A DNA stretch of 64,000 nt from Fusarium oxysporum f. sp. lycopersici 4287. Its lineage: Eukaryota; Ascomycota; Sordariomycetes; Hypocreales; Nectriaceae. Below, in pieces: positions 1 through 11,186 of the stretch. Both the position numbers and the translations under genes were made by a program. Position 1 is the stretch's first letter, and each line of letters starts with the position of its first letter. The DNA lies in the NCBI RefSeq assembly GCF_000149955.1, contig NC_030997.1:1472714-1536713 (forward strand), read 5' to 3'. A model generated the notes under the pieces. The model was not told where the DNA came from. It made no database searches and saw only the letters and a program-made list of their open reading frames with translations.

Positions 1-177
1 GCAAATAGAGAGCCAGTAGAGCTTATAGATGAATATATAGTGGTATTGTCTATTTGGCGGTTTTGATGAAGTTAAGCATTATATTGCGTATTATGGTTAA
101 AAGTCGATCGTATTGACAAAAGCTAACCTTGATGTCCAAATAGCTTCCGGAGTTTCAGATAGTCAATCAGGTCAAGA

Positions 178-492
178 ATGATGTGTTTGAGGACTAGGAT
201 CTCCTGGGATAGAGGTATGACTATGGTTATTAGAGGCTTTAACTTATCGAAAGCTGATTATATATATAATGAAGATTGTCTCGCTGAGGGCTTCGCAATA
301 CGATTGGAAGACCCGACAGAATGGGGACAAGCGGCCATAAACATAGGCCACGAAAAGCAAGAACAGTTCGTCAACAGATCCCGCACAGCAGCCCTAAGTT
401 ATGAGACAGACAATTGGATATATCTGGATCCGAAGAATGTGAAGACTACAATACCATCGAAGAATCTGGACTGGCTACATGCGAAATGCTAA
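178..492 (+). mobile_element. Relic of a Ty3/gypsy-type retrotransposon polyprotein (end of integrase region)
   Basis: The reading frame ends with a stretch around residues 59-104 (EKQEQFVNRSRTAAL, then DNWIYLDPKNVKTTIPSKNLDWLHAK). This resembles the conserved end of fungal Ty3/gypsy integrases, where a run of the form 'V-W-L-x-x-x-N-I-R-T-x-R-P-S-K-K-L-D-W' precedes the chromodomain-like tail. No reverse transcriptase, protease or LTR is visible in the window, so only a scrap remains; the rest of the element would lie off the left edge or be lost. The homology stops near base 489. It could be annotated as a hypothetical protein, but a dead transposon fragment is more likely. Confidence 0.55.
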
Positions 493-671
493 ATGTCACG
501 TGATCCAGGAAGAACCCTGGACGTTCTCTTTGACTGCCCGCTCATTCTTTCTTCCATTCTCTTTACTTTTCTTCTTTTGCAGTGACGAGGCTGTTGCAGA
601 AAGGTTGAGCATTAGGGCAAAGCTCAGCACGGCCTAAACGGCACCTTTGGGAAAACTATTTAGACCGCTTC

Positions 672-893
672 ATGAACCGACGTCAATATCTTCAAATGTG
701 GCAGTCAGACAAAACCTCGGCGACTGCACTTGGCGCCCTTGCATTTGGATGGCATGCCAGTATTGCGAACACCATCTTGCGGCTAATGGCGAGCAATACA
801 TTCGACCGTCATCCTAAACTCAAAATCATCATTGGTCATTCTGGAGAGCTCATACCATACATGTTCGCTAGGAGGCTATTATTTCATCAAGTT
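672..893 (+). pseudogene. Fragment of an amidohydrolase-2 family (decarboxylase-like) gene
   Basis: A 74-residue frame contains GWHASIANTILRLMASNTFD followed by RHPKLKIIIGHSGELIPYM. This matches the core of amidohydrolase-2 / 2,3-dihydroxybenzoate-decarboxylase-like proteins, where a W-H-x(5)-L-R-L stretch precedes 'FDRxPxLKIIxGHxGE'. The histidine of 'IIGH' is a metal or catalytic residue in that family. The N-terminal half of the barrel and the C-terminal third are missing, and the frame stops soon after at a TAA. It is therefore a truncated remnant of a gene normally over 300 residues long. It lies beside the retrotransposon relic, which fits a degraded segment. Confidence 0.5.
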
Positions 894-896
894 TAA

Positions 897-1284
897 GGAA
901 ATGGTACAGTTTCGTACACTTTTCACAAATATTAGAAAAATGTTGGTTGTGAGAGAGAAGCGCCGCGAGCGCTAGCATGTGATTCTTTCCGCGAACCGAC
1001 ACTGGGCGTATCAGCGCCGACAACTTACTTGTTAATGTCATCTTCTTCCTGGCATTATCTATATTACCCAAGATTTAGAATGCTGACATAGCATCATCAA
1101 TGCCTCACTAGTCCTTAGCAATCAGCGCGCATCATTAGAGCGTCACGGTGTACCATTTGAGGCTACCTCAGCGCTAATCCGATTTAAAACACAGCCACGT
1201 CATCCAATCAATTGCCAACTTTAAATACAGCACAGCGCCCTTTTCTTGTTTATCCAGGATCAGCAGCCCATCTCCACCGTAACA
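897..1284. other. Intergenic stretch upstream of the membrane-protein gene
   Basis: No convincing coding frame. The last part holds AT-rich sequence (TTTAAATACAG near 1220-1230) that could serve as a core promoter for the gene starting at 1285. Confidence 0.3.
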
Positions 1285-2732
1285 ATGCCAAGAGCTCACG
1301 ACCATTTCCACGGTCGTCATTACCACGCTGAGCGCGCAACAGGCCCTGTCAAGTCGCTCAATCCAACGAAGCGATATCTAATCGCCGACAAGAAGCCACT
1401 CCATGCTGAGTCTGACGCTGGAAAGGAGTCGCGACCGAGCGCTGAGAGTCCTGGGGTTGCTTATGTCTGGAGGAGTCGCGATAACAGAAAAGGACGACAT
1501 GCGCTGGTCATTAGCGTCGATCCAAGAAAGCATGATGCAACAAAAGCTCCAAGGCCGTCGAACTCGTATCACCAGACTCTCCGCGGTATCTTGAAGATGT
1601 TTGTCAGATACCCAGTCTGGGATGTATCGTACGATGTCGCCATCGTCTTCACAATAGGTACTCACCACCTCATCACACAAAGCAACAGCTAATTATTGAA
1701 AGGATCGATTATCTGGGTAATTAATGGCTTTTTCTCATGGCTCCCCGTTCTCAACCCCTCAACGAAATTCTCTGACTGGGCCGGCGGATTGACAGCTTTC
1801 ATCGGCGCTACGGTCTTCGAATTTGGCTCAATCCTACTCATGCTTGAAGCCGTCAACGAGAATCGGGCGGATTGTTTTGGTTGGGCTGTCGAGGAAAGTG
1901 TAGATGGGATGCTTCATCTCACTCATGCGGATAACTGCAAGCATGCACACGCGCAAAAGGGGACTTTTGTAAAGCAAAGCTCTAAAACACTGGATAATAA
2001 CACAACGGAATCAGCGGGGAATGATCGGATGTGGTCCTGGTGGCCGACGTGGTATGAACTCAGATCACATTATTTCTTCGACATTGGCTTCTTGGCCTGT
2101 TCTTCACAAACATTCGGCGCCACGGTATTCTGGATCTCTGGCTTTACAGCCTTGCCGCCTATACTCAACAACCTCTCTACACCAGCTGAGAACGGCGTCT
2201 ATTGGCTCCCTCAAGTGATTGGCGGCACAGGCTTCATCGTCTCAAGTACCCTGTTCATGGTCGAAGTTCAGCCTCGATGGTACATTCCAGCGCCGGGGGT
2301 ACTGGGATGGCATATCGGACTATGGAACTTGGTTGGCGCTATTGGCTTTACTCTCTGTGGTGCGCTGGGCTTTGGCATCACGCATCCGGGTGTTGAGTAT
2401 GCGCTTACACTTTCGACATTTATAGGTTCATGGGCATTTCTGGTCAGTAAGACAGTGCTTGGATGACATGTTACTGNNNNNNNNNNNNNNNNNNNNNNNN
2501 NNNNNNNNNNNNNNNNNNNNNNNNNNNNNNNNNNNNNNNNNNNNNNNNNNNNNNNNNNNNNNNNNNNNNNNNNNNNNNNNNNNNNNNNNNNNNNNNNNNN
2601 NNNNNNNNNNNNNNNNNNNNNNNNNNNNNNNNNNTGCAGATTGGTAGCGTAATCCAATGGTATGAGAGTCTTAACAAGTATCCTATCTGGGTGGACCAGA
2701 AGATCGAGCGGCTTGGAAAACGAAAGAGCTGA
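1285..2732 (+). CDS. Fungal multi-pass integral membrane protein
   Basis: Rebuilt as exons 1285-1657, 1703-2442 and 2640-2732, about 401 residues. The ATG at 1285 sits in a good context (CAACAATGCC). Intron 1 is 45 nt (GTACTC..GAAAG, with a CTAAT branch site). Intron 2 starts GTCAGTAAG and ends TGCAG, and contains a 158-base run of N (2477-2634); reading across it joins 'IGSWAFL' to 'IGSVIQWYES', which keeps frame and sense. The N-terminus is basic and soluble. From about residue 110 there are several hydrophobic helices separated by aromatic-rich loops (WSWWPTWYELRSHYF near residue 235). This matches uncharacterised fungal integral membrane proteins; no function can be assigned. The protein ends in a short basic tail. 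Confidence 0.75.
2477..2634. other. Assembly gap (158 N) inside intron 2 of the membrane-protein gene
   Basis: A run of 158 undetermined bases. The flanking splice sites and frame show that it falls wholly within an intron, so the protein prediction should be unaffected. True intron length is unknown if the N count is nominal. Confidence 0.95.
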
Positions 2733-2759
2733 ATCTAATATCCTTTTCCTATATATATA

Positions 2760-3370
2760 TAGGTCTGGTTGGCAGTAACAGACATCTTCCTAAATTGGAC
2801 AGGGTGACTACCGTCGGTATTATATGCAGCATCTGATCTTTGCCAAACCCAATCAGCTGAATACCGACTACCACGCAATCATCACGCGTAACACCCCGAT
2901 CCATCACATCGACAAATACCTTAAGCCCCGCCCCACGATTCTTCTTCTGCTGCTGGAGCGGCAATCTAACAGGCTTCTCACCTACACAATATCCTCAGGG
3001 TGGACTTTCTCTGCCATCTCGTGCAATTAACTGTATTCCCGTCAAGGCTCCCTCATCACCAGCCCATAGCTGAGCAAACTTAAGATACAACCCTTCCAAG
3101 GCCCGTTCATCTTCGGTATAGTGCGGCTTCTGCTGAGATACGTCTCACAGGTCAGGTATTGAAGGAAGCAAGGTGATGCTCATCTCGTATCATGCATGTC
3201 ATACTCAGTGCTTCGTTGAATTGCATAAGAGGCGGGATCAAGGCGTGAAAAGACGAGAGAAAACAGGCCGTGAATCCCTCAAGCTTGGCGCGTAGCTTAA
3301 TGGGAGTCTTACTTCTCCTTCTCCCAATGAGAAGGCGCATTCCGAAACTTCCATTCACTTAAGTGTATCT
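2760..3370 (-). pseudogene. Decayed unidentified gene
   Basis: Read on the minus strand, 3135 to 2790 gives protein-like sequence: QKPHYTEDERALEGLYLKF, then GDEGALTGIQLIARDGRESPP, one in-frame TGA, then GYCVGEKPVRLPLQQQKK and RGAGLKVFVDVMDRGVTRDD. A CTGAC branch site and a TCTCAG acceptor lie just before the first part. A further exon-like piece (SEWKFRNAPSHWEKE) lies near 3345-3310, followed by GTAAG. The single TGA could come from CGA by a C-to-T change. I do not recognise the family. It may be a recently disabled gene, or a real gene with an intron I have misplaced. Confidence 0.35.
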
Positions 3371-3553
3371 AATCTCACTCCTCCCCATAAAGAGCTAGTC
3401 ATCATTCCCCTAAATAAGGTGCGGCCTTTATGATTGTTGGTGTTATTTTCGCTTAAATATCTACCTTTAGCGAAAATGAAAGCAGGACGGACTACTGATT
3501 TCCAGTAACAGGTACTTTATTAGAATCCACTCTACGAAACATAGCCTACATCC

Positions 3554-5835
3554 CTACAGAAACGGGTTGTTAGGAAAGAATCCACCTGACGGCATGTCCC
3601 ATTCTAGATTCACATCCAGCATCGCAGTATCAAGCCACGATGACAGATCATCAACTTGAAAATTTTCAAGTCCACCAAACTCCCAACACATTCCAGTATC
3701 CAATGTTTCTGGCCAACTGTTACTTCCAGATCCAGTTCCTAGCCCACCCAGACCATCGCTTGAGATGGTTGGAACTGCTGTCATAATTTGCTCATCAGGG
3801 CATGCCACTGGGACCCCTGTTGTGACTTGGAATCCAGCCTGTTGTACTAAATCCCGCCGGATATATCCAAAGTGGGGGATTGCAATTTTACTTGGTAGTT
3901 TGCTAGATGAGCTTTCGTCACTGTGAAGGGGAATGCCCGATAATATGTCAAGCATCCTTCGACATTGACAAGCAATCTTACATCCCGCCTTCTCTTCTCT
4001 TTCAAATATGCATTTAACTTGTGCAATCAGGTTCCGATCCTCGTCTGGAACCGGAACGATGATCTCGTTTGACCTTGGTTGCGACAGACATAGGATTAGA
4101 GACACAGAAGCCATGAATCCGACAAAGTCGCTTGTTTTACAGTCAAAGATACTAAACCCCTGAATTTGAGTACGCAAAAGGGTAAAACGTTTAAGCAGTT
4201 GCCGAGAAGCTTCCAAACATGCCAGCCTGTGAGAGCCTCGAGGAGATGTCAACTCTGAGCCGGCGATGAATGGCAGATGTAGGTTGATTCGGACATGAAA
4301 GAAGTAGAAATGCAATAGTAAATGGTTTCTCAGCTCATCCGTTTCGGCATGGGAGTTTGGAAGTGAGTCGGGTAGGTCCCACCAGCTCAAGTGCATGGAG
4401 GAAGCGATAGTTTCCATTTGTTCGTCAAGAAGCATTGAACTTGCAGAAGATGGCTTCCCGGGCATCATATTCCGGTCAATGATCTTTCCTGCAATGGAAG
4501 CACACCGCAGAACGAACCGCTGCTCTGGGTATGTAGGCACATTGTAAGGTTCAACGGTTGGACCAAGATGAGCGTCGTTGAATCCATATGGAAGGCCTAG
4601 AAGAAGACTTGAAAAGCGATCTCCGTGGTAAAAAGCCCACCAGATACTCTTCAGACGAGGAGAAACCATTTCCCGTCTATACAAGCCCTGTGACGAGGTT
4701 AACATTATTAAGACTAATTATATATAAGATAAAATTACCATGACTTCTGAAATAGCAAGACCTTTCCGATACATAAGCCAAGACTGCCGGGGTTGTCCAA
4801 TATCACTGTAGGCTTTAGCCAACAACAGGAGAAGCTCCATTGCCTCGGCAGAGTAAGAGTGGTCAGAATCGGGGATGGCAAGTCTATCAACGACCCCGTA
4901 TAGGTGATGGTGATGCCCCGTGCTCCGTGCATAGGCAACAACAAGCATGCCAAGTTCGGCAGGGTCACTGCTCGTGTAGGCACGCGCAGCAAATGCGGCC
5001 AGGCCCTCGTAAGATCCCTGGCAAATGACCTCAGTCTTGTGACGGAAACTGCTCCACCAGGCTCCATTCTTAGACAAGGTAGATATTAAGAGATCATATT
5101 CTGGTAGAACCGAGCGAAGTTTCAAGCACGCGTCACTTGAGCTTTGCGTGTAGATTGGCGGACTTTTGTGAGATGTAATTTCCTGAACAGGCCGGGTTAT
5201 TTGAAGATGACTCTCCATCGATCCCTCGAAAACAATCAGCAAACCATCATAATCGAGCATCACCTTCCAACATACCTCGGCTTTGTTAAGCATGGATACA
5301 AAGGGCGCCCTTTCATCTGCCTCGACTGGCTCGTCTTCAAGATCAATCCCTTCATGGCTTAGGGCTGGCTCATGCGTTAGAGCGTGATGTCTCGCCATCG
5401 TTTCGAGAACAGCGACCCTTTCTCGCAAGCTTATACTTTCGGTATTAATATTGCTCTCGTTCACTGGTGCCACATCTCGCTGATCGAGACAACGAGACCC
5501 ACGGGCAGCACATGGGATACAAGGAGATGCAGTTCCAGGTTGAAATTTGCATTTTATTTTTCTCCTTCGACCTAAGGTAATGGTTAGCCTGGAACTGCAT
5601 TACATGCTGATTCACTGATTGACGATTGTCCTGCAGCACATAGAAATAACTTGCTAGATACATCCTGCCGACCTACACAACGTTCGAAATATTTACCTGC
5701 AAGCACCAGTTCCATATTGAATTCAAATTAGTATGGTGACTCACATTCACTACAGCTATGCGTCCCCTTTCTCATCTTCCGTCTAGCTGTGACGGACTGT
5801 GACATTGCCCTTGGAGCTGCAGGCGTGGCGGACAT
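3554..5835 (-). CDS. Zn2Cys6 transcription factor with fungal-specific middle-homology domain
   Basis: Rebuilt as exons 5835-5745, 5571-4739 and 4687-3554, with introns of 173 and 51 nt, giving 685 residues with every phase closing. The start is ATG at 5835 (ACCATGTCC). The binuclear zinc cluster spans intron 1: CSECRRRKIKC is split within its second cysteine, and PCIPCAARGSRC follows in exon 2, giving all six cysteines at normal spacing. A short leucine-rich stretch follows (SISLRERVAVLE). The fungal_trans region is marked by WLMYRKGLAISEVMG and, after intron 2, LKSIWWAFYHGDRFSSLLLG. It acts in the nucleus. It is transcribed divergently from the SDR at 6245 with 409 bp between, so that SDR is a natural candidate target. 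Confidence 0.88.
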
Positions 5836-5879
5836 GGTATGCCTGGCACACCGGGTAGATTCACGTGAGTATGGTCTTG

Positions 5880-5889
5880 TTCGGCCGAA
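5880..5889. promoter_or_regulatory. Perfect palindrome TTCGGCCGAA between regulator and SDR
   Basis: A 10-bp perfect palindrome containing back-to-back CGG/CCG triplets, the half-site typically read by Zn2Cys6 proteins. It lies 45 bp upstream of the regulator ATG and about 355 bp upstream of the SDR ATG. A binding role is inference. Confidence 0.3.
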
Positions 5890-6244
5890 ATCTTCTTCGT
5901 TCCAGTTGATTAGGGCTGTCGAATGGAGTGAAACGATGCGTAAGCGATGATGGGCTAGCGAGACAGTTCATGGTGAGACGGACGAGTTTGGTCCGCATCA
6001 CGTGACATGAGCCCGTAATTGATCGTATCTCCGTCCGTTCATGGGTTTCATGTGAAAAATATGGCCAACTTCGGATTTTCGCTGTCGAGCTGAAGCTGTA
6101 TCATGGAAAACTAAACTATAAGAAGATGGAAGGCTTCCCACCTTTGACTCACCCTCAATAGCATACTTACACAACAATTCACAATCAATCTATTGTCACA
6201 TCTCCAACTCTTGTACTCCCTTCAAAAGCATCAACTAGTTTATC

Positions 6245-7215
6245 ATGGCTCCTCTTGTCTGGCTTGTCACTGGTACCACATCTGGTATTGGCGCTGCGTT
6301 GGTAAATGAAATCGTTGCCCGCGGGGACAAAGTCATTGCCTCTGGTCGCAAAGCAAACCAGAAACTCGACCACCTCAAGTCAGACAATGTGGCCATCTTG
6401 GAACTAGACATAACGGCCCCATGGGCTGTGGTGCAGGCTACGATTAACGAGGCCTGGGCCATCTTTGGACATATTGACCTTCTGTTAAATAATGCTGGTG
6501 CTTCTGCCTTGAGGTGCGCAGAAGAAGCTGAGTAAAGACCCTATGAACCCTTCGATCAAGAAGCGAGCTAATAAGGAATGATAGAGATGCATATGTCAAA
6601 AACCTCTTCCAAGTTAATCTCTTTGGACACATGAACGTTACTCGCGCTATACTCCCGCGATTCCGTGCCCAGGGCCATGGTCGCATTGGCTTCACTTCGT
6701 CCGCCAGCTCGTGGGGTCCTCTGCCCTTTATGTCCCACTATGCAGCGTCCAAGGCTGCTCTTAGCACTTACATCGAGAGCCTTCACAAGGAGGTCCGGCC
6801 TTTTGGCATTTCTTGCGTCGGATTCATGTGCGGTAGCTTTCCTACCAACCTTGGCCACCCAAGGGAAGAAGGTGAACCAGAATTCGCAAGCCAAGGACCT
6901 GCCATTGCAGACTATGAAAAGCTCATGGGGGAACTTGGACTCATGTTTGCCAAGGCATTTGCTCAGAGGACAGGCGACCTGGACAAGGTCGCCGTGGCTA
7001 TGGTGGATATTATGAAGGGTGAGGGGATTGCGGCTGGAAAGCCATGGGCGGTTAGTATTGCTATTGGGTCTGACGCCTTCGATTGCGGAGAACAGAAGTG
7101 TGAGGAGCAACTCAAGGTGCTGAATGAGTGGAAAGATGTTAGCTATGCTACAGATCGGGACGACCATGATCACGTCACGCCTAAGGAGTATCTGGACTTT
7201 GCTTCCATGCTGTAG
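6245..7215 (+). CDS. Short-chain dehydrogenase/reductase (classical SDR)
   Basis: Exons 6245-6531 and 6585-7215, separated by a 53-nt intron (GTAAAG..GATAG, CTAAT branch), encode 305 residues. The SDR marks are present: cofactor motif TGTTSGIG (residues 9-16), NNAG near residue 87, the catalytic serine in FTSSASSWG, and YAASK with catalytic Tyr and Lys. The substrate cannot be read from sequence. The protein resembles fungal oxidoreductases that carry an extended acidic C-terminus (here DRDDHDHVTPKEY). It is divergent from the Zn2Cys6 regulator and probably under its control. Confidence 0.9.
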
Positions 7216-7997
7216 AGTTAGAAGAAGGGAAGGAGTTAGTAATACGGTAGTGAATATACTAGAAACTATGAGCCCGACTTGCAATGAACGTGAAAAACAG
7301 CGTGTTGGACCAGCCATATGTTACTCCAAGTTTCATCCATCTCACCCACTAAATCACCTCACCCATTCTACCCAGGAGTAAATTATTGAGATGGCATATT
7401 AGGCGGCATTACCCCAAGTGCAAACAATGCCCATTGGATAAAGCACAAGCCCTCCAGGGGCCCTGCTATTCCCTGCCACCGGTGATAAAACATTTGCTAG
7501 ACTTTAATTCATGAGTGCAATTCTTCAATTATCTTCAGGCATAATCTTAGCGACTCACGTAAATGAATGCCGTATTCATTCGGTTTTATGTGTGTCATGG
7601 CTTCGACTCTTGTATAAACTAATCAGTTATGGCTTACCACTTTCATGCAGCCTCTTCCTCAGCGATACCTAATCTCTTAACCTCAGCGAGCCGTGCTTAA
7701 TGATTGCGCCTAAGTTACGTCCTTTGTTCCGTATAGTTGCTTCAATCTTTAACCTTTCAGAGACATCTCCAAGTCCTGTCACCTTGAGAATCCACACTAC
7801 CCTATACCCTATACTCACAATTTCTAGAAGCTTGGATGGCTGAAGCCCAAGCGCGTGATTGGTCCCATGACTTGATGAGGGGGATACGTACTCAACAAAA
7901 GAAAAATAACTCATGCTTAGAAAAACAGGGCAGCTTTTGATATTACTCATCGTTATAGTTCTGGCCCTATCTACCTGAAAAGTCACCGCTAATTGAA
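7216..7997. other. Intergenic region between SDR and TPR gene
   Basis: About 780 bp without a convincing coding frame on either strand; it must hold the SDR 3' end and the TPR promoter. Nothing specific recognised. Confidence 0.4.
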
Positions 7998-9647
7998 ATG
8001 TCATCCGTATACCCTTTTAATCTTGGCTTGTATAAGCGAACTATCTCGACTACCTCCTCCGAAAGCCAGGCATGGTTCGACCGTGGACTCATATGGGCGT
8101 ATGCATTTAATCATGAGGAATCTGTCTTTTGCTTCGAGCAGGCCGCCATTTCCGACCCTGACTGCGCAATGGCCTACTGGGGTTTGGCATATAGCCTGGG
8201 GCCAAACTACAATAAGCCATGGTCGTTCTTTGATGACAAAGACCTGGCCGATGCAGTTCGGCGCGGCAACAATGCTGCACGTACGGCCATAGCTAAGATG
8301 TCGACCTGTACTCCAATTGAGCAAGCCCTTATCAAGGCACTTCAGCATCGCTATCCGCAAGAGAGACCCTCGAATTGTTCTTCTTGGAACCAAGGCTTTG
8401 CTGATGCAATGGGTGTGGTGCATAGGGTCTTTCCGGACGACTTGGATGTCATTACGCTATATGCAGACGCTTTGATGAATTTGAATCCATGGAATCTCTG
8501 GGATCTTAAGACAGGAGAACCTATTGCCGGAGCTCATACACTGAAGATCAAGTCATTACTTGATAATGGCCTCAGGCTCAATGGATCTCTAAAGCATCCT
8601 GGCTTACTCCACCTGTATATCCATCTAATGGAAATGTCTCCTACACCAGAAGCTGCTCTTCCAACGGCCAACCACCTTCGTGGGCTCGTACCTGACGGAG
8701 GGCATTTACACCACATGCCGACTCACCTGGACGTGCTCTGTGGACATTACCAAGCAGCCATTGACTCCAACTCGGAGGCGATCAAAGCTGACGATAAGTA
8801 TCTATCTAAAGCTGGACCCCTGAACTTTTATTCTCTGTACCGATGCCACGATCTTCATTTTCGGGTTTATGCCGCCATGCTCGCGGGGCAGTACAAAGTT
8901 TGCATCGAGACTGCGAGTCAGCTAGAGTCTACTATCCCAAAGGACCTTCTTCAAATCGAGTCTCCGCCTATGGCTGACTGGCTCGAAGCGTTCCTGAGTC
9001 TACGTGCTCATATCCTAGTCAGGTTCGGAAAATGGCAGGATCTGATTGATATGAAGCTACCTGAAGACCAGGAATTATACTGTATGACCACGTCAATCGT
9101 CTTGTATGCGAAGAGTGTAGCTTTTGCTGCCACTGGGAGAGTGTCAGAATCGGAACACCACCGAGGACTATTCCATGAGTCCTTAAAGAGAGTTCCAACC
9201 TCACGCACTCTTTTCAACAACACTTGTCTTGATATTCTTCGAGTCGCTGAAGCTATGCTCGATGGCGAACTGGAATACCGGAGAAAGAATTATGATGTCG
9301 CCTTTGAGCACCTTCGTGAGGCTATTCGTCGGGAGGATAGCCTTCCATACGATGAACCCTGGGGATGGATGCAGCCTACCCGCCATGCCTATGGTGCGTT
9401 GCTAATGGAGCAAGGATACCTCGAGGATGCGGTTGAGGTTTATAAGACAGACTTGGGACTCAATGATAAACTCCCCCGAGCTTTGAGGCACCCTAATAAC
9501 GTGTGGGCACTGCACGGTCTTCACGAAAGCTTGTCGAGATTGGGGAGAGATCTAGAGGCGAAGGAGATTGAAGGCCATTTGCAAAAGGCACTGGCAGGTA
9601 CTGATGTTCCTGTTAAGGCCTCTTGCTATTGCAGACTAGAAAAATGA
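7998..9647 (+). CDS. Intronless TPR-repeat protein
   Basis: A single open frame of 549 residues starting at ATG 7998. TPR-like helices are clear near the N-terminus (AWFDRGLIWAYAFNHEESVFCFEQA, read in parts, then DCAMAYWGLAYSLGP) and again near residues 420-520 (YGALLMEQGYLEDAVEVYK, ALHGLHESLSRLGR). In the middle is LHHMPTHLDVLCGHY, an H-x-P-x-H signature common in bacterial and fungal TPR proteins of this size. These proteins are presumed scaffolds; no catalytic residues are evident. The absence of introns contrasts with most neighbours and, with the bacterial-like domain, could reflect old horizontal transfer, though this is weak evidence. There is no signal peptide. Confidence 0.8.
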   Translation: MSSVYPFNLGLYKRTISTTSSESQAWFDRGLIWAYAFNHEESVFCFEQAAISDPDCAMAYWGLAYSLGPNYNKPWSFFDDKDLADAVRRGNNAARTAIAKMSTCTPIEQALIKALQHRYPQERPSNCSSWNQGFADAMGVVHRVFPDDLDVITLYADALMNLNPWNLWDLKTGEPIAGAHTLKIKSLLDNGLRLNGSLKHPGLLHLYIHLMEMSPTPEAALPTANHLRGLVPDGGHLHHMPTHLDVLCGHYQAAIDSNSEAIKADDKYLSKAGPLNFYSLYRCHDLHFRVYAAMLAGQYKVCIETASQLESTIPKDLLQIESPPMADWLEAFLSLRAHILVRFGKWQDLIDMKLPEDQELYCMTTSIVLYAKSVAFAATGRVSESEHHRGLFHESLKRVPTSRTLFNNTCLDILRVAEAMLDGELEYRRKNYDVAFEHLREAIRREDSLPYDEPWGWMQPTRHAYGALLMEQGYLEDAVEVYKTDLGLNDKLPRALRHPNNVWALHGLHESLSRLGRDLEAKEIEGHLQKALAGTDVPVKASCYCRLEK

Positions 9648-10329
9648 GAATGCACACACAGATTCAATGCTTATTGTACTACTTTTAGTCTCTGGGCTAT
9701 ATAGATTACCGAGCCGTGGCGCTCATCGTTGTTGGCAAGAATGGTGATAAACAAAGAATTGACTTGTCGCTACCTATGTTCATCATACCCCTTCTGTTCT
9801 ACAGTGACCACTCAGCTATTCTCCAAGTTCCACCTCAGGCATTTAAAATAACTAGAACGTTATGTAAGTGGTGTGTCATGAATCCTAGAAAGACAATTGC
9901 TCTCGTTGTTCTCCACCAGCTGTTCTTTGTACTACCCCATGAACGAACTAGAACTGTCAGCCCGAGCCTTGTGTCCCTGTGTGTTTGTAGCATGGCCTTG
10001 AATTGGGAACAAAGCATAATATGCTTTCGGTGAACATGAAGCATGTGACAAAGGAATCCAGTGCAAGGCACTGGTCAAACAATGTCACCGTAGCATATGC
10101 TATTCTCACGAACATGCAAAGTGCCAGTGGCAAGCTTTGTAGAACATTTGGACTCTCAATTGGGCCTTGCAAACTTAATGGGGCAATCTGTCAATATTTA
10201 TACTTAACTTCCTCCTCAACATCTGGACTTCCTTTCCGTCTACCAACAACAAAACAACAACTTCATTCGGTAAAGCTGCGTCACCATCTTTAACAGAAAA
10301 AATACCAATCCTACTCTCAAACATTCATC
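9648..10329. other. Intergenic region with probable promoter of the coiled-coil gene
   Basis: No credible gene. Near the right end AATATTTATACTTAAC (about 10193-10208) followed by a CT/CA-rich leader resembles a fungal core promoter and 5' UTR. Confidence 0.4.
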
Positions 10330-10821
10330 ATGACTTGGGCGTCATCCGAAGATAACACTCGCCTCCGAGCGCGTCAGCTCCTCCGTTTTTACAACAAGCA
10401 CCAAGACGAAGGCCCCCTCCCGTACGCGGCTAAGATTACCGCATCCGACATCGAGCTCGCCGAGTCCCTCGCTCCAGTCTGGCGTCTTGAAGGCTGTGAT
10501 GAGGGTGAGAAAGAGTATCCCGAGCAGTGGGAAAAAATGGCCAAATCCCTTTCTTTCACCCTTGGAAGCTTCCGTCGCAAGGCCAAAGAGATTACAACTG
10601 CACCAACTTTCATCGGGGGTAATGGTGATAAGGCTCAGATAGCTAACCTTGAGCTGCTTAATAAGCGGCTCAAGGAGCTGTTGAAGGAGGCCAATGAGGA
10701 GAAGAAGGCTGCTCAGGAGAAGGCTGATCGTTACTTGGCACGAGCCGAGAAGGTTGAGGCTCAACTTGAAAAGCTTCTGGAGGAACTGGAGGAGGAAGAC
10801 GATGAGGAGGATGAGGAGTAA
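10330..10821 (+). CDS. Small coiled-coil protein with acidic tail, unknown function
   Basis: An intronless 163-residue frame with ATG in good context (CATCATGACT). Residues 1-95 form a compact charged and aromatic region (QLLRFYNKHQDEGPLPY, PVWRLEGCDEGEKEYPEQW). Residues 105-150 are heptad-like (LELLNKRLKELLKEANEEKK) and should form a coiled coil. The last 12 residues are nearly all Glu and Asp. I do not recognise the family. The clean coding composition and leader support a real gene. It is convergent with the GH3 gene. Confidence 0.65.
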   Translation: MTWASSEDNTRLRARQLLRFYNKHQDEGPLPYAAKITASDIELAESLAPVWRLEGCDEGEKEYPEQWEKMAKSLSFTLGSFRRKAKEITTAPTFIGGNGDKAQIANLELLNKRLKELLKEANEEKKAAQEKADRYLARAEKVEAQLEKLLEELEEEDDEEDEE

Positions 10822-11186
10822 GATGCTGAGGTATTAGCTTTGTAGCCGGTATTGGAACGAGAAACGGAGTTGCGAGGGACTGAACTATAGTCTGAGAGGT
10901 ACCAGTACTAAATAAGTGAATCGACTTTGCTCTTACACTGAAATTTATGATTTCTCTCTTGTATATGGTGTCCTCTAACAGAACTGATGTTTAGCTATGA
11001 TATCGGGCCTTCAAAATGTCGCACGCCATAAATGAATGATACAACGGGCCACGATGCTAAAGTCTTTGCCATACACGTATCGTACCAAACACTTAGCATA
11101 GGATCAGGAAGACACGGTTAATTAATGACACTAATTAGAGGTATGGACTCAACTAATTATATAGAGATATCCTTCTAGAATCATAA
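10822..11186. other. Convergent 3' region between coiled-coil and GH3 genes
   Basis: AT-rich, 365 bp, no frame of interest; expected to hold two 3' UTRs. Confidence 0.4.

Noticed and set aside
1696..2466. A separate 256-residue membrane protein starting near 1696
   Set aside because: The apparent start is TTG, and it lies in an intron that joins it in frame to the exon starting at 1285; the stop at 2466 is also intronic.
6568..7317. A 249-codon minus-strand frame over the SDR at 6245
   Set aside because: The sense strand encodes a complete SDR with all motifs; the antisense frame has none.
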